Below are positions 1 to 9,716 of a DNA stretch of 64,000 nucleotides, one piece after another. Numbering within the stretch: the first letter of the stretch is position 1; each line of letters starts with the position of its first letter. Both the position numbers and the translations under genes were made by a program. This stretch comes from JALONH01 sp046329235. GTDB taxonomy: Bacteria > Bacteroidota > Bacteroidia > Cytophagales > Cytophagaceae. Location of the stretch: positions 1,116,001 to 1,180,000 of the forward strand of contig JAXLVA010000001.1 in assembly GCA_046329235.1 (NCBI GenBank), written 5' to 3'. The notes beneath the pieces were generated by a model, which did not search any database, had not been told where the DNA came from, and saw only the letters and a list, made by a program, of their open reading frames with translations.

Positions 1-24
1 GTGAATCCATAAATATAAAATGAG

Positions 25-1389
25 TTATCGAATTTCCGGAAGTTCAATTCCTTTTAAATTTCTATACATACTTACTGCATAGTTATCGGTCATTCCGGAT
101 ATAAAATCTAATATTCTTAATACACGAATATAAGTAGATTCTGTTTCAAAACCATTCTTATATTCATTAGGTAGCAACTTTAATAGCTTATAAGATTTAT
201 TGGTGTTAGGGTTCAATACCGCAGGAATCCATTCTTCCAATAATCCTCCTAATACTTTATAACCAACCAATTCTAATGCTACAACCGATTTATGGTTATA
301 AATATATTCTGCTGAGAACTTACTTAGGTTTTTATATGCAGTGACCAAATGATCCGGAATGCTATCCATTAAGCTTTTCTCAAATGTACCTGAAAGGATA
401 GCTGTATGATTAAGCCAAAAAGCTTCCATGCATTGGTCAATTAATTCACTAATGATAAGTGCTCTTAGGTATCCTACTTTTTGTTTGTCTTCTTTAATTT
501 TTTGAAGAGTGACCATCACTTTGTCTTTACTTTGTTCCGGTACAAAGGGTAACAGATATTGCTCTACTTGCTGGTAGGATACAATGCCTAATCGATGGGC
601 ATCTTCCAAATCAATCACCTGATAACTGATGTCATCAGCCGCTTCCACCAAGAACACAAATGGATGACGAGCATGAGCTGCCGTTCCATCCATCGTAGTT
701 GGAATCTGAAACTGTTGAGCAATATTTTGATAGAGTTCCTTTTCAGTTTCAAAGTATCCGTATTTTTTCCGACTTAATGTTTTCTTATCCCCTCCTACTT
801 TGGCATCGCATGGATATTTAATCATCGAAGCCAATGTGGTATAGGTTAATCGCATTCCTCCGGTACTGCCGTGAAGGTCAGAGGTGAGTACTCGTAGACC
901 ATTGGCATTCCCTTCAAATTGTATCAAATTATTCCATTCAGCATCGGAGCATCTGGAATGTATATGGTTTTGAATACTACCATCCGTTTCTTCAAAATAA
1001 CCTGATATGGCTTTTTCCCCTGAATGGCCAAAGGGGGGATTTCCAATGTCGTGTGCTAAGCAGGCAGCAGCAATCACAGATTCTAACTCTACGGTGTAAA
1101 AACGATAGAAGGATTTGTCCTTTCCTTCGGTCGATTCAGATATGCGTTGTCCGATACTACTTCCTAATGATCTACCTACACTTGCTACTTCTAAACTATG
1201 AGTTAATCGATTATGTACAAAGTGTTTTCCGGGAAGTGGAAATACTTGCGTTTTATCTTGTAGTCTACGAAAGGCAGAGGAAAAAATGATACGATCATAA
1301 TCTCTTTGATATGGATTTCGTTGATCATCGGTAAGCTCTGTTGAGCTTTTACCCACCCTTCCTGAATGAAACAAATACTGCCACTCCAT
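25..1389 (-). CDS. dgt: dGTP triphosphohydrolase (dGTPase), HD superfamily
   Basis: Cytosolic enzyme expected to cleave dGTP to deoxyguanosine and triphosphate, controlling the dNTP pool. The 454-aa product shows the dGTPase HD site: H64 in RLTHS, H113-D114 in LAHDIGNPPFGHSGE, H122, and a late metal-ligand region EAADDIS near 249-255. The N-terminal RDYDRIIFSSAFRRLQDKTQV is the family signature of Dgt proteins. Length is normal for the long bacterial form. ATG start at 1389. The gene precedes no obvious operon partner, and the upstream MFS gene ends 20 bp away on the same strand, so co-transcription is possible. Family assignment is strong; the physiological substrate is inferred from the family. 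Confidence 0.95.
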   Translation of the reverse strand: MEWQYLFHSGRVGKSSTELTDDQRNPYQRDYDRIIFSSAFRRLQDKTQVFPLPGKHFVHNRLTHSLEVASVGRSLGSSIGQRISESTEGKDKSFYRFYTVELESVIAAACLAHDIGNPPFGHSGEKAISGYFEETDGSIQNHIHSRCSDAEWNNLIQFEGNANGLRVLTSDLHGSTGGMRLTYTTLASMIKYPCDAKVGGDKKTLSRKKYGYFETEKELYQNIAQQFQIPTTMDGTAAHARHPFVFLVEAADDISYQVIDLEDAHRLGIVSYQQVEQYLLPFVPEQSKDKVMVTLQKIKEDKQKVGYLRALIISELIDQCMEAFWLNHTAILSGTFEKSLMDSIPDHLVTAYKNLSKFSAEYIYNHKSVVALELVGYKVLGGLLEEWIPAVLNPNTNKSYKLLKLLPNEYKNGFETESTYIRVLRILDFISGMTDNYAVSMYRNLKGIELPEIR

Positions 1390-1408
1390 AATTATTACTT
1401 TCTCTAAT

Positions 1409-2659
1409 CTACTTATTTTTTAAAGGAATAGTAAGATAAGAATGAATTTTAGACTGATATGTGAAATAAATTAATGTTCCGATAATACCTATGAATAAAC
1501 TACTAAAAAGAAAGGCTCCGTCAGTTCCTACCCATTCACTTAAAAAGCCCATCCAATAAGTACCGAAAGGATTTAATCCTAAAAACAAGAGTACATACCA
1601 GCTCATTACTCTTCCTCGTAAATCTTGAGGGACAATTTTTTGAATGGTAATGTTCACTGTAGAGGTTTGTAACAATAGACCAAAGCCCGCCATCATCAGT
1701 AGAATTAAGTCAATTGTATAGATGTGAATGTAAGAGAAGAGTAACATAGAAATGGCAAATATCAAGCTTCCTATAAAGGTGATTTTATAAGGATTGGTAT
1801 TATTACCGATGAAGTTTTGAGCCATGGCAGCGATAAATGCTCCTACTCCGCAGGCAGAATAAAGTACGCCCAATCCATCGGCTTTCAGTCCAAATTTTTG
1901 TTCCGCTACTACAGGCATCATACTTAAGAATGACCAACCTCCTATAGATACTAAGGCAGCAGTAAGAAGTAACGATCGGATGATGGGGTGTTTCCAACTG
2001 TAAAGAAAACCTTCTTTGATAGATTCTAAATCTACACGTTGTTTATTGGTTTGATATATCAATAAATAAGGTTTCATATAAATTAATGCCGCTATCATGG
2101 CTAGAAAGGACAAGGCATTTAATAAAAATGAAAAACCGGGTCCAAACCAATGTATGATAAATCCTCCTAAACTAGGACCTATAATTCTAGCCATATTAAA
2201 TAATCCCGAATTAAGTGAAATGGCGGATGACAAATGTTCTTTAGGTACCATTTCAATGACAAAGGCTTGTCGGATAGTAGCATCTAGCGAATTAATACTT
2301 CCTAACAGCAAGGTTAAGATGATAATGTGTATAAAGGAAATTTGATGAACGAAGGTGAAATAAGAAAACAAGAAGGCTAATATCATTGCCGTTGTTTGGG
2401 TAATAAGGAGGAGGTTTCGTTTCGCAAAATTATCGGCAATGGCACCTGCCGGTAGCGGAATCAATAAATTGGGTAAGGTCATCATGGAGGCTACCAATCC
2501 TACCTTTACCGGTGAATGTGTTAACTCCCATACCATCCACCCAAGGGTAACGGATTGCATCCAAGTTCCGGAGATCGAAATAGTTTGGCCTATAAAATAA
2601 AAACGATACGCTTTATTTTGAAGTGCAGGAAAGGTGGATGCCCAGTGTAGTAATTTCAC
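1409..2659 (-). CDS. MFS transporter, MFS_3/EntS-like
   Basis: Inner-membrane major facilitator of 416 aa with about 12 hydrophobic segments. The N-terminal stretch FIGQTISISGTWMQSVTLGW and the loop GAIADNFAKRN between TM2 and TM3 are typical of the EntS/MFS_3 group of exporters, which also contains enterobactin and drug exporters. The start is GTG at 2659; no ATG is available nearby upstream. It lies 20 bp upstream of dgt on the same strand. The substrate cannot be told from the sequence, and no siderophore biosynthesis genes are nearby, so siderophore export is not supported by context. Confidence 0.85.
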   Translation of the reverse strand: MKLLHWASTFPALQNKAYRFYFIGQTISISGTWMQSVTLGWMVWELTHSPVKVGLVASMMTLPNLLIPLPAGAIADNFAKRNLLLITQTTAMILAFLFSYFTFVHQISFIHIIILTLLLGSINSLDATIRQAFVIEMVPKEHLSSAISLNSGLFNMARIIGPSLGGFIIHWFGPGFSFLLNALSFLAMIAALIYMKPYLLIYQTNKQRVDLESIKEGFLYSWKHPIIRSLLLTAALVSIGGWSFLSMMPVVAEQKFGLKADGLGVLYSACGVGAFIAAMAQNFIGNNTNPYKITFIGSLIFAISMLLFSYIHIYTIDLILLMMAGFGLLLQTSTVNITIQKIVPQDLRGRVMSWYVLLFLGLNPFGTYWMGFLSEWVGTDGAFLFSSLFIGIIGTLIYFTYQSKIHSYLTIPLKNK

Positions 2660-2777
2660 AAAGTAAATATACTACATAAAAAAGGAAAAGCGGCGATGAA
2701 TGATACGTATCGGGCTAGGAATCGTACCGTTTCATCGTCCCGCTTTCACCCTGTTTGCGCAACTGTGAGACTTTTAA

Positions 2778-2792
2778 GCCCCTGTTAGGGGC
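2778..2792 (-). terminator. weak terminator-like hairpin after the GH9 cellulase
   Basis: Perfect 6-bp stem GCCCCT/AGGGGC with a 3-nt loop, 10 bp past the cellulase stop. On the minus strand it is followed only by TTAAAAG, not a clean T tract, so termination efficiency is uncertain. Confidence 0.35.
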
Positions 2793-2801
2793 AGGATATT
2801 T

Positions 2802-5354
2802 TTATTGAATCTGAATCTTATCTACTATAATGCCGGATTCAGTTTGAATCTTAATTAAGTATAGACCTTTGTCCATACCATTAACATTGAATTCAATTTG
2901 ATTGGAAGATTCTACATAGTTGATTGATTTTACTCTACCTTGTAAATCAACCATTTCAATAGAACCATCTATTTTATATGGCATTTCTATCGTAACACGG
3001 TCATTAGCCGGATTAGGATAAAGTAAGATGTTAGCATTCTTAATGACCGCGTTTTTAGTCGAGGTAGGTTGAGTAACTGTATACGTGAAATCGTTAGGTC
3101 GGCCTCCCGCATATAAAGCTTGAATAGATCCTAAGTTATATACCATGGGAGCATTCCAGTTGATAGCAATTTCATTAGTTGAATAGCTACAAGTCATGTC
3201 TAAGTAAGAAAGTGCAGCTAATGATGATGGATAATTACTACAGTCACCTGTAGTACTAGCACTAGCATAAGGCCCCCCTACTAGGAATCCCGGTATAGGG
3301 GCACTTATATTGTCCGATTCCATCGGGCGATGGTGTGGACTTGCCGGTGATTTAGTTCCATAGCCGGTAATGAAGCAATAATTTAAAGGATTACGACCTA
3401 GGATGTAATCCATGTTACTCATAGCTGCTTTCAAATAAGTAGAGTCGTTGGTATAATAGAATGCCTGCAATAAAACAAGGGATTGATTTGCTGCAATCGA
3501 GTTGCTACCCCAGTTAAAGTTACCTGTTCCACCTGCTCCCATTGGGATTTTGTAGGCAGAAGAATTGATAGCATGGTCTCTTAATCCGGAAGCAATTGTA
3601 ATTAATTTATCACGTAAAAAAGTAGTATCAACTACTTCGTATACTTGTTTACGATAATGATTTAAAGAAATTAATCCTAACATATTGGTTGTAGGCCAAC
3701 TTGGTACATCTGTCCATTGAGAAGAGTTGTAGTTGGAAAAGTAGGTAGGTTTTTTGGTAGCAAGGAATAATTCAGCTACAGCCCAGTTAAATTCATCCGT
3801 TACGGTGTTATCACCATACCCACCGGTGTTGATGGACGGACTATAATTTGCATTTAATGTAGATTGATTATAGTATAACGATGGGTTGTCTAAAGCCCAT
3901 TGATACGCTTTTAGAGCAGCAGCCATACACTGTGCGCTAAAGCCCGGTTTTTGTGTTTCAAACTTAGAGAAAATACGAGCCGCTTGAGCCATAACTGCTG
4001 TGAAATTCAATGCAGCCGCTGTTGATTTTTGAACCATGTAACGTGCAGAAGTAGCATTAGCAGGCATTACATTTCCGTCAAAATTAGCATTCGTTAGTTT
4101 ATGGTATACACCACCATCATTGGGGTCTTGCATAGTCAACATCCATTCTAAATTCCAAAGAGCTTCATCTAAGATGTCTGGAATTTGGTTGGTGTTTTCA
4201 GGGATGTTAATGGATAAAGTATCAAAATAGCTGGAGAAGTGTTCGTATGCAGCCAACATCGTATAAGTAGAGATACCTGAATTGACTACGTATTTGTTAT
4301 AATCACCCGCATCATACCAGCCTTTAGGACCTGACACTACAGTGTTGGTAGGGCGTGCAGTAGTAGCTGCTGAGGCATGTATGTAAACGGTATTATCAGG
4401 ATGGCCGGCTGCTCTTGCCCAAGTACCTGCATAAGTAGAAGTTAAGGCCATAGATGCACGTTGATAATAATACATCTTGATAGCTGACTTTTCTATGTCG
4501 TTATATACTTTGTCAGAAATCTTGAAAACGTAAGATGGATTAGGAACACCCGGAGCTGTAATTCTATAAGTACCCGGAGTTTTGAAATCTGAAAAATCGG
4601 CAGATCTAACAAATTCGCCGGAGAATGTCCAGTTATTTAAATCGCTTAAGGTTCCGGAATAAACTACTTGAGAACCATCTTCGGTTGTGATATTGAATGT
4701 TGCTGAAGTAGCCCCGTTTACAATGGCAATCTTTTGAGATTCTGGAAAAAAACCTATTTGAGATAGTTTGATTGTTTTTAAGGCTGCAGATCCGGAAACT
4801 AACGTAGCTTGATCTCCAATTTTTACATCATCTAATAGGATGGTTCCTGTATAACCAGCAGTTGAGCTGCTTCCCGGGTTAAGATATATATATATGCCAA
4901 CAATTTGTGTAGGATCTACAGGACCGTTATTGGTGCCGTATTGTTGGTAGAAGTCGGAGAATGCAAATGTGTATTCATTGTAATTGCCATCTGCAGTAAT
5001 ATTGTTTTTTACGTCTGAGCGATTCGTGATTCTGCCATTAACATCCATCATGTCAATGCGCATGATAAAATTACCTGTTCCGGCACCGGCTCTAATTTTT
5101 ACTGAAACATATGGATTGTCCTGAACATTAACTGAGCTAAACTGAAAAGGTAAGAAAGTGTAATTTTTTCCGGCGGCTGATGCACTTACTCTTAAGGCGT
5201 TATTTCCTGAAATAGAGGAAATCGCTAAAGTATAAGAGGCATTTCCTGTCCAACCGGTAAAATCCCCATCAGTAAAATCATCAGAGGTCCCCAATTGAGC
5301 AATTGCAGAAAAACAAAGAGATAACAACAACGGTAAAATCAATAATTTCTTCAT
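2802..5354 (-). CDS. secreted GH9 endoglucanase with CBM-like and Ig-like domains and T9SS tail
   Basis: Predicted secreted beta-1,4-glucanase of 850 aa. I chose ATG at 5354 because MKKLLILPLLLSLCFSAIAQ is a clean signal peptide; a longer frame adds 12 residues before it. Order: signal peptide; beta-sandwich carbohydrate-binding-like domain (about 22-180); CelD-type N-terminal Ig-like domain (about 195-280); GH9 catalytic domain with the DAGD motif at 348-351, PHHRP at 673-677 and the proton-donor Glu at about 728 in NEIAINWNAP; and a C-terminal Por/T9SS sorting domain (about 775-850, beginning ILLYPNPANDRV). This architecture is typical of cellulolytic Bacteroidota. No susCD pair is adjacent. 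Substrate (cellulose or other beta-glucan) is inferred from family. Confidence 0.93.
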   Translation of the reverse strand: MKKLLILPLLLSLCFSAIAQLGTSDDFTDGDFTGWTGNASYTLAISSISGNNALRVSASAAGKNYTFLPFQFSSVNVQDNPYVSVKIRAGAGTGNFIMRIDMMDVNGRITNRSDVKNNITADGNYNEYTFAFSDFYQQYGTNNGPVDPTQIVGIYIYLNPGSSSTAGYTGTILLDDVKIGDQATLVSGSAALKTIKLSQIGFFPESQKIAIVNGATSATFNITTEDGSQVVYSGTLSDLNNWTFSGEFVRSADFSDFKTPGTYRITAPGVPNPSYVFKISDKVYNDIEKSAIKMYYYQRASMALTSTYAGTWARAAGHPDNTVYIHASAATTARPTNTVVSGPKGWYDAGDYNKYVVNSGISTYTMLAAYEHFSSYFDTLSINIPENTNQIPDILDEALWNLEWMLTMQDPNDGGVYHKLTNANFDGNVMPANATSARYMVQKSTAAALNFTAVMAQAARIFSKFETQKPGFSAQCMAAALKAYQWALDNPSLYYNQSTLNANYSPSINTGGYGDNTVTDEFNWAVAELFLATKKPTYFSNYNSSQWTDVPSWPTTNMLGLISLNHYRKQVYEVVDTTFLRDKLITIASGLRDHAINSSAYKIPMGAGGTGNFNWGSNSIAANQSLVLLQAFYYTNDSTYLKAAMSNMDYILGRNPLNYCFITGYGTKSPASPHHRPMESDNISAPIPGFLVGGPYASASTTGDCSNYPSSLAALSYLDMTCSYSTNEIAINWNAPMVYNLGSIQALYAGGRPNDFTYTVTQPTSTKNAVIKNANILLYPNPANDRVTIEMPYKIDGSIEMVDLQGRVKSINYVESSNQIEFNVNGMDKGLYLIKIQTESGIIVDKIQIQ

Positions 5355-5509
5355 TTCTTTCGGATTTTTAACAATAATACTGCAATCCAATCAAAGGTGA
5401 TTTTATTTTTGAAAAATTTTTAGAAAAAGTAGTACTTAATGTTGATTTATTAATAATAAAAATCCATTTTTGTTACCACATTACCCCACTATAAATCAGA
5501 TAGTTTGAT

Positions 5510-7429
5510 TTGAAAAGTAGTTTAAAATATTATTTCAGTACCCCATCACAATTGGGTAGGTTGTTCATACTCATATTTCTGCTGGTAATCAGTTCGAAAA
5601 CACAAGCAAAAACCACAAGTATAACCTTGAGTGATAGTTTAGGTGTTGTTTATTTAGGGCCTGATATACAAATAGATAAATATGTAGATACAACAGAAAG
5701 GTCAATTGAATGGATTCAGAATCATTTAACACTTTTTCGAGTACAAAATGCCGGAGTTACATTGTCTAAAGATTCTATTTATTGGGCTTTATTTCAAGTT
5801 CATAAAATGGATTCCAATCCATGGTTACTAGAACTACCTGATCCACATTTGACTGATATTGAAGTTTTTTATATCGATTCTTCAGGGAAAGTGCTTCATC
5901 ATTATGGTCCTTTTGGATACACTTATTCTTTTGATTTAAAATCCATCCAGCATAAAAACCATGTCGTAGAGATTCCGGAATACTCCGGTAAAATGACTGT
6001 TTTGGTGAAAACACGTTCTTTTATGACGTCTAGTTTGACGGTTATTCTTAAGCGACAGTCTTTTTTTATCTCCTATTCCCTAGTGGAATATGTCTTACTA
6101 GGGATCTATTATGGGATTATTTTGATTATGGGGATTTATAATCTATTCCTGTTTTTTAGTACCAGAGATTCTTTATATCTACTTTATATATTGTATGTTA
6201 TTGGTTGTGCATTTAACTCCTTCACGGAAGATGGATTAGGTTTTCAGTTTCTTTGGCCTAATCACCCTGCTTGGAACTTGTATATCACTTTTCTTACTCC
6301 TGTATTCTTATTATCTGTTTTTATTTTGTATTCCAATGCCTTCTTAGAGTTGAAAAAATATGAACCTAACTGGTATCGTGCTGTATGGATTGCCTTTGGT
6401 GTTTTTGTTTCTATTCATTTATATAATTATTTCACTCAACCTAGACTGACTTTAACAGCATTTTACCTTCTGCCCTATTTGTTGCTGTATTTGTCTTCTT
6501 TCTTAATGTATTGGCAGGGGAAGAAATTCGCGCGTTTTTATGTGTTAGCGTATTCAATGATTGTACTATCATTTGTGATTTTCATTTTACGAACCATGGG
6601 TATGATTAAAAATGAACTTTACATTATTTATAGTTTCAACCTAGGTTTTTTGACAGAAGTAGTTATTCTATCCATTGCATTAAGTGACCGTTTTAAAATG
6701 GAGCGTGTTCAAAAAGAAGCAGCTCAGTCAACAGTGATTCAACAATTGAAAGAGAATGAAGATTTAAAAAACACCTTAATTGAAGAATTAAGAACTAAAG
6801 AGGAACTACAAGATAAGGTCAATCGTGAGTTAGAAGTAAAAGTGAATGAGCGTACCATTGATCTGAAACATAAATCAGAAGAGCTTGAAAATTTTAACCA
6901 GAAATTATCCGGATTGATAGATGAGCTAAACTCGATGAACATCAAGTTGGATTTGGACAACTGGCAGTTAAAGCAAAAAGTTCAAGAAGAAGTTAAAGCT
7001 CGCTTAACAGATGAAGTATTAACTCAAGAACGATTTAAGGAAATATACCCCAATGAGGCAGCTTGTCTAAGATATTTGGAAGAGTTAAAATGGGGTAATG
7101 GATACCATTGTATTAAGTGCGGTCATAATAAATATATGGCTCATCAGTCCCCCTTTGTTCGTAAGTGTACCACATGTAAACATGTGGAATCGGTGACGGC
7201 TTCTACTCTATTTCACGGTGTTCGTATACCTTTAGATAAAGCATTTTATATTGTGTATGATACGGTAAGGAATTCTAATCCTCAGACATTGGAAGCTCTA
7301 TCCGATTATTTAGCGTTGAATAAAAATACGATTTGGGGTTTTAGAAAAAAGATTCATACCTATATTGAAACCTATCAGAAAAAATACAAACATGAGCCTA
7401 AGTGGGAAGAGGTTATGATGCATAAATAA
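5510..7429 (+). CDS. 7TM-DISM sensor with coiled coil fused to IS1595-type zinc ribbon/HTH
   Basis: Membrane signalling protein of 639 aa. Signal peptide (about 15-33); extracellular 7TMR-DISM extracellular domain 2-like beta domain (about 40-180); seven-TM DISM block (about 188-395); coiled coil (about 396-505); then a C-terminal zinc ribbon with C534, C537, C553 and C556 and a helical segment ending in NKNTIWGFRKKI. This last part resembles the N-terminal zinc ribbon plus HTH of IS1595/ISXO2 transposases, without any catalytic domain. The TTG start at 5510 is forced: an in-frame TAG lies at 5501-5503 and there is no ATG before the signal peptide. Usual DISM outputs are histidine kinase, GGDEF or HTH, so direct DNA binding from a membrane protein is the inferred output here. 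Confidence 0.85.
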   Translation: MKSSLKYYFSTPSQLGRLFILIFLLVISSKTQAKTTSITLSDSLGVVYLGPDIQIDKYVDTTERSIEWIQNHLTLFRVQNAGVTLSKDSIYWALFQVHKMDSNPWLLELPDPHLTDIEVFYIDSSGKVLHHYGPFGYTYSFDLKSIQHKNHVVEIPEYSGKMTVLVKTRSFMTSSLTVILKRQSFFISYSLVEYVLLGIYYGIILIMGIYNLFLFFSTRDSLYLLYILYVIGCAFNSFTEDGLGFQFLWPNHPAWNLYITFLTPVFLLSVFILYSNAFLELKKYEPNWYRAVWIAFGVFVSIHLYNYFTQPRLTLTAFYLLPYLLLYLSSFLMYWQGKKFARFYVLAYSMIVLSFVIFILRTMGMIKNELYIIYSFNLGFLTEVVILSIALSDRFKMERVQKEAAQSTVIQQLKENEDLKNTLIEELRTKEELQDKVNRELEVKVNERTIDLKHKSEELENFNQKLSGLIDELNSMNIKLDLDNWQLKQKVQEEVKARLTDEVLTQERFKEIYPNEAACLRYLEELKWGNGYHCIKCGHNKYMAHQSPFVRKCTTCKHVESVTASTLFHGVRIPLDKAFYIVYDTVRNSNPQTLEALSDYLALNKNTIWGFRKKIHTYIETYQKKYKHEPKWEEVMMHK

Positions 7430-7571
7430 AGAAGAAGAAGCATGTGGAGTATTGCTACTCACACACGCTTCAAACTACATCACAACAATTTTTGATATGG
7501 TACAGCCCGTGTTGTGTGTTAGCCGCGCACAAGGATTCAAGTTCATTGCGGCGTCACCAACACGTAGACTA

Positions 7572-7802
7572 CTAATTTTTTAAATAAGTATATAACTCAT
7601 CCTTCAGATAAACTCTTCGGGAACGTAAATCATTTAGGTGTTCATCGGTGGTAGGTGTAGCGCCGGTTTCAATACTGTGGATGGAGTGGTCTACTTCATG
7701 ATAGGCATCAAAAAGTTTACGAAAGTGATTGTCACTCGTTTTTAATTCATGGATTTTATCTTTTAAATCCGGGAATTCGTGAAGTAAGTCGTGTTTTTCC
7801 AT
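7572..7802 (-). CDS. YdcH/DUF465 family small protein
   Basis: 76-aa predicted all-helical protein with the DUF465 pattern: a charged N-terminal helix with HELKTSDNHFRKLFDAYHEV, a short turn with TPTTDEHL, and a second helix LRSRRVYLKDELYTYLK. The family is widespread in Proteobacteria and Bacteroidota and has no well-defined role. It is a stand-alone gene next to an accessory stretch. ATG start at 7802. Confidence 0.85.
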   Translation of the reverse strand: MEKHDLLHEFPDLKDKIHELKTSDNHFRKLFDAYHEVDHSIHSIETGATPTTDEHLNDLRSRRVYLKDELYTYLKN

Positions 7803-7913
7803 GGTAGTTTGTTTCTATATTCAAACATACCTAGAGTTTAAAAATTAAAGAATGACAAAAGTCAGTGGTTGAGATGATTGATGAGTGGAAAATTGAAAGA
7901 GGGAAATAACTAA

Positions 7914-8369
7914 CTACCATTTATCCCATCCAATAATGACACCATTGTTTATTATTGGACTACAAGACCAAATTTTATTTTCTTTAAACTTAATATAATA
8001 TATAGCATCTATATTCTTGTAAGTCAAAATGTAAACATCCAATTGGTTAGAATTACAGCTTGCTAATGAGTGGATTTTACTAGCTTCTTTATAGGGAATG
8101 AGCGAAAAGCTATCAGTTTTAATTATTGTTTTAATATTTTGAAATCTAGCATCTGAAACACTCTTTCTTATAGTTAAAAAAGTTCTGAATTGTTCATTTT
8201 GATCATCAAAATAGGTTTCATATAAATAATCATCAGATTTATTATGGATGATATCTTGAGCAAATTCTTTTAATAACAAACTATTGTCTCCTTTTATAAT
8301 TTGCTGTTTTTCATCGTTGCAACCAATCACAAATAAGGAACAAAACAATATTGAAAATTTAAAATACAT
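7914..8369 (-). CDS. hypothetical lipoprotein
   Basis: I do not recognise this 151-aa protein. The N-terminus KFSILFCSLFVIGC is a lipoprotein signal with lipobox VIGC, so it should be anchored in the envelope by Cys17. The mature part is mixed alpha/beta without obvious repeats. It ends a set of three small AT-rich minus-strand genes (7914-9141) of unknown function. The low GC by eye and lack of family resemblance suggest recent acquisition. Confidence 0.6.
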   Translation of the reverse strand: MYFKFSILFCSLFVIGCNDEKQQIIKGDNSLLLKEFAQDIIHNKSDDYLYETYFDDQNEQFRTFLTIRKSVSDARFQNIKTIIKTDSFSLIPYKEASKIHSLASCNSNQLDVYILTYKNIDAIYYIKFKENKIWSCSPIINNGVIIGWDKW

Positions 8370-8397
8370 GTCACATCTAGTTAAGATATAGCTTTAA

Positions 8398-8676
8398 TTA
8401 CCAAAGCCTGCAGAAAATAGTTGCTAATAGTGATAAAAATATGGTGTAGTTTATAAATAACAAATACATATAAAATCTTATATCATGTATGAATTTTATA
8501 TTCTCATTGGTCTTAAGGGCTTTGACAAGCTCTCTGAAACCAACGGATTTTGAGTGTTTTCTAACTCCTATAATGGCTCCTTTTCTTATCAAGACATCTA
8601 TCTTCCATCTATAATAAATGCCAGATAGACCATAGATTAGTATTAATGTAATAATTAAAATATCCCAAATAGTCAT
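8398..8676 (-). CDS. small membrane protein of unknown function
   Basis: 92 aa, ATG at 8676. Two hydrophobic segments are visible: an N-terminal one (about 3-22, IWDILIITLILIYGLSGIYY) and a C-terminal one (about 70-92). They are separated by a basic cytosolic-looking loop (RKGAIIGVRKHSKS). No family is recognised. It lies between two other AT-rich unknowns on the same strand with gaps of 21-28 bp, which fits one transcript. Confidence 0.5.
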   Translation of the reverse strand: MTIWDILIITLILIYGLSGIYYRWKIDVLIRKGAIIGVRKHSKSVGFRELVKALKTNENIKFIHDIRFYMYLLFINYTIFLSLLATIFCRLW

Positions 8677-8697
8677 GTCTATACTTTTCTCCGACCA

Positions 8698-9141
8698 TTA
8701 TCTACATAAATAATGAATTAGTTTTCTTAGTTCTTTTAATTCGTTATAAAATAATAAACTTGAAATGGATATTGTAATAAAGGGCATTACCAATAATAGA
8801 AAATCTAGATTGTTGTTAATGCTCGATCCTATATAATAAGAGTTGGTTGCTTTTAAATAATAGTAAAATAGTGGGCTGGCTATTAGACATATTAGTAATA
8901 AAATTTTAATCCATAATTCAATTTTATACTCAACTTGAACTTCAGTATATGTTTTTTTATCTGTGAAGTTGCACTCCATGTAAACCTGAAAAAATACTCC
9001 CTTAAACTTAGGCTTCATGATAAACAAATTGTTTTGCATAAATCCTTCACCATCCCATTGGTTATCTACATAATTTAAAAATCGATTTTTTAAATTTATG
9101 ACAGGTGTATTTGATCTTATTAATTCTTTTTTATTGAACAT
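8698..9141 (-). CDS. membrane protein of unknown function
   Basis: 147 aa, ATG at 9141. A soluble N-terminal half (about 1-75, basic start FNKKELIRS) is followed by two hydrophobic helices (about 78-96 and 112-130), leaving a short basic tail. No recognised domain. It is 18 bp downstream of a 118-aa membrane protein gene on the same strand. An immunity-like or accessory membrane role is possible but not shown. Confidence 0.5.
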   Translation of the reverse strand: MFNKKELIRSNTPVINLKNRFLNYVDNQWDGEGFMQNNLFIMKPKFKGVFFQVYMECNFTDKKTYTEVQVEYKIELWIKILLLICLIASPLFYYYLKATNSYYIGSSINNNLDFLLLVMPFITISISSLLFYNELKELRKLIHYLCR

Positions 9142-9159
9142 TGTTCTTTATGCTCCCTT

Positions 9160-9516
9160 TTAAAACAAATACAAAATCAACTTTACTATCACCACAATAC
9201 CAATTCCATAGATAGCTAAGAAGCCGGAGAACATGGTAACTCCTAACCCGGTTTTATCTTCTATGGCATTTTCCATGGCCATAAATCCTAGTATCTGAAT
9301 GGCTAAAAGACTTACTATATTCAACAGTAATGCCCACCAAAAGCTGTCGGTATAAAATACTAAAGTTAACAGAACAATGGTTGCAATAACGGGTATCCAA
9401 AAACTAACGTTTGTCATCCAATTGTTAGGTCCTTTGATACGTGTATAGATCATGATACCTAAAAGTATTAGGACACTAATCGCACAAGTATATATGTATG
9501 GAGTATTGATAAGCAT
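9160..9516 (-). CDS. 118-aa integral membrane protein, copy A
   Basis: Unrecognised protein with four hydrophobic segments (about 8-25, 36-54, 58-78 and 95-116). Its closest relative in the window is the 118-aa product at 13076-13432, about 84% identical by eye with no gaps. Both start MLINTPYI and share TFYTDSFWWALL-like and GFMAMENA blocks. The two copies bracket the IS3 element and hipBA. ATG at 9516. Function unknown. Confidence 0.65.
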   Translation of the reverse strand: MLINTPYIYTCAISVLILLGIMIYTRIKGPNNWMTNVSFWIPVIATIVLLTLVFYTDSFWWALLLNIVSLLAIQILGFMAMENAIEDKTGLGVTMFSGFLAIYGIGIVVIVKLILYLF

Positions 9517-9570
9517 GTTTGTTAAATCTAAGTCTTGTTAAATAACTTTTACCATTTATCCCCCCCGCCC

Positions 9571-9604
9571 TTTCTCCCTGGTTGGTGCTCATATTCTGTT
9601 TCCT
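9571..9604 (+). repeat. dispersed ~35-bp repeat, copy 1 (forward)
   Basis: TTTCTCCC..GTTGGTGCTCAT.TTCTGTTTCCT-type repeat. About 27 of 31 positions match the copy at 48626-48656. Reverse-complement copies sit at 11231-11268, 50141-50175 and 50194-50226. All five copies are within about 190 bp of an IS3 copy. Confidence 0.6.
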
Positions 9605-9716
9605 AGGCACTACTGAATCCGTGGTTGTGCGTTCCTCAAGAACGCCGACCACTCAACTAAGTTTATTATTTCCATAGCTAAGTAATAATAAACATTTTAA
9701 TACACTTTAACTATGG

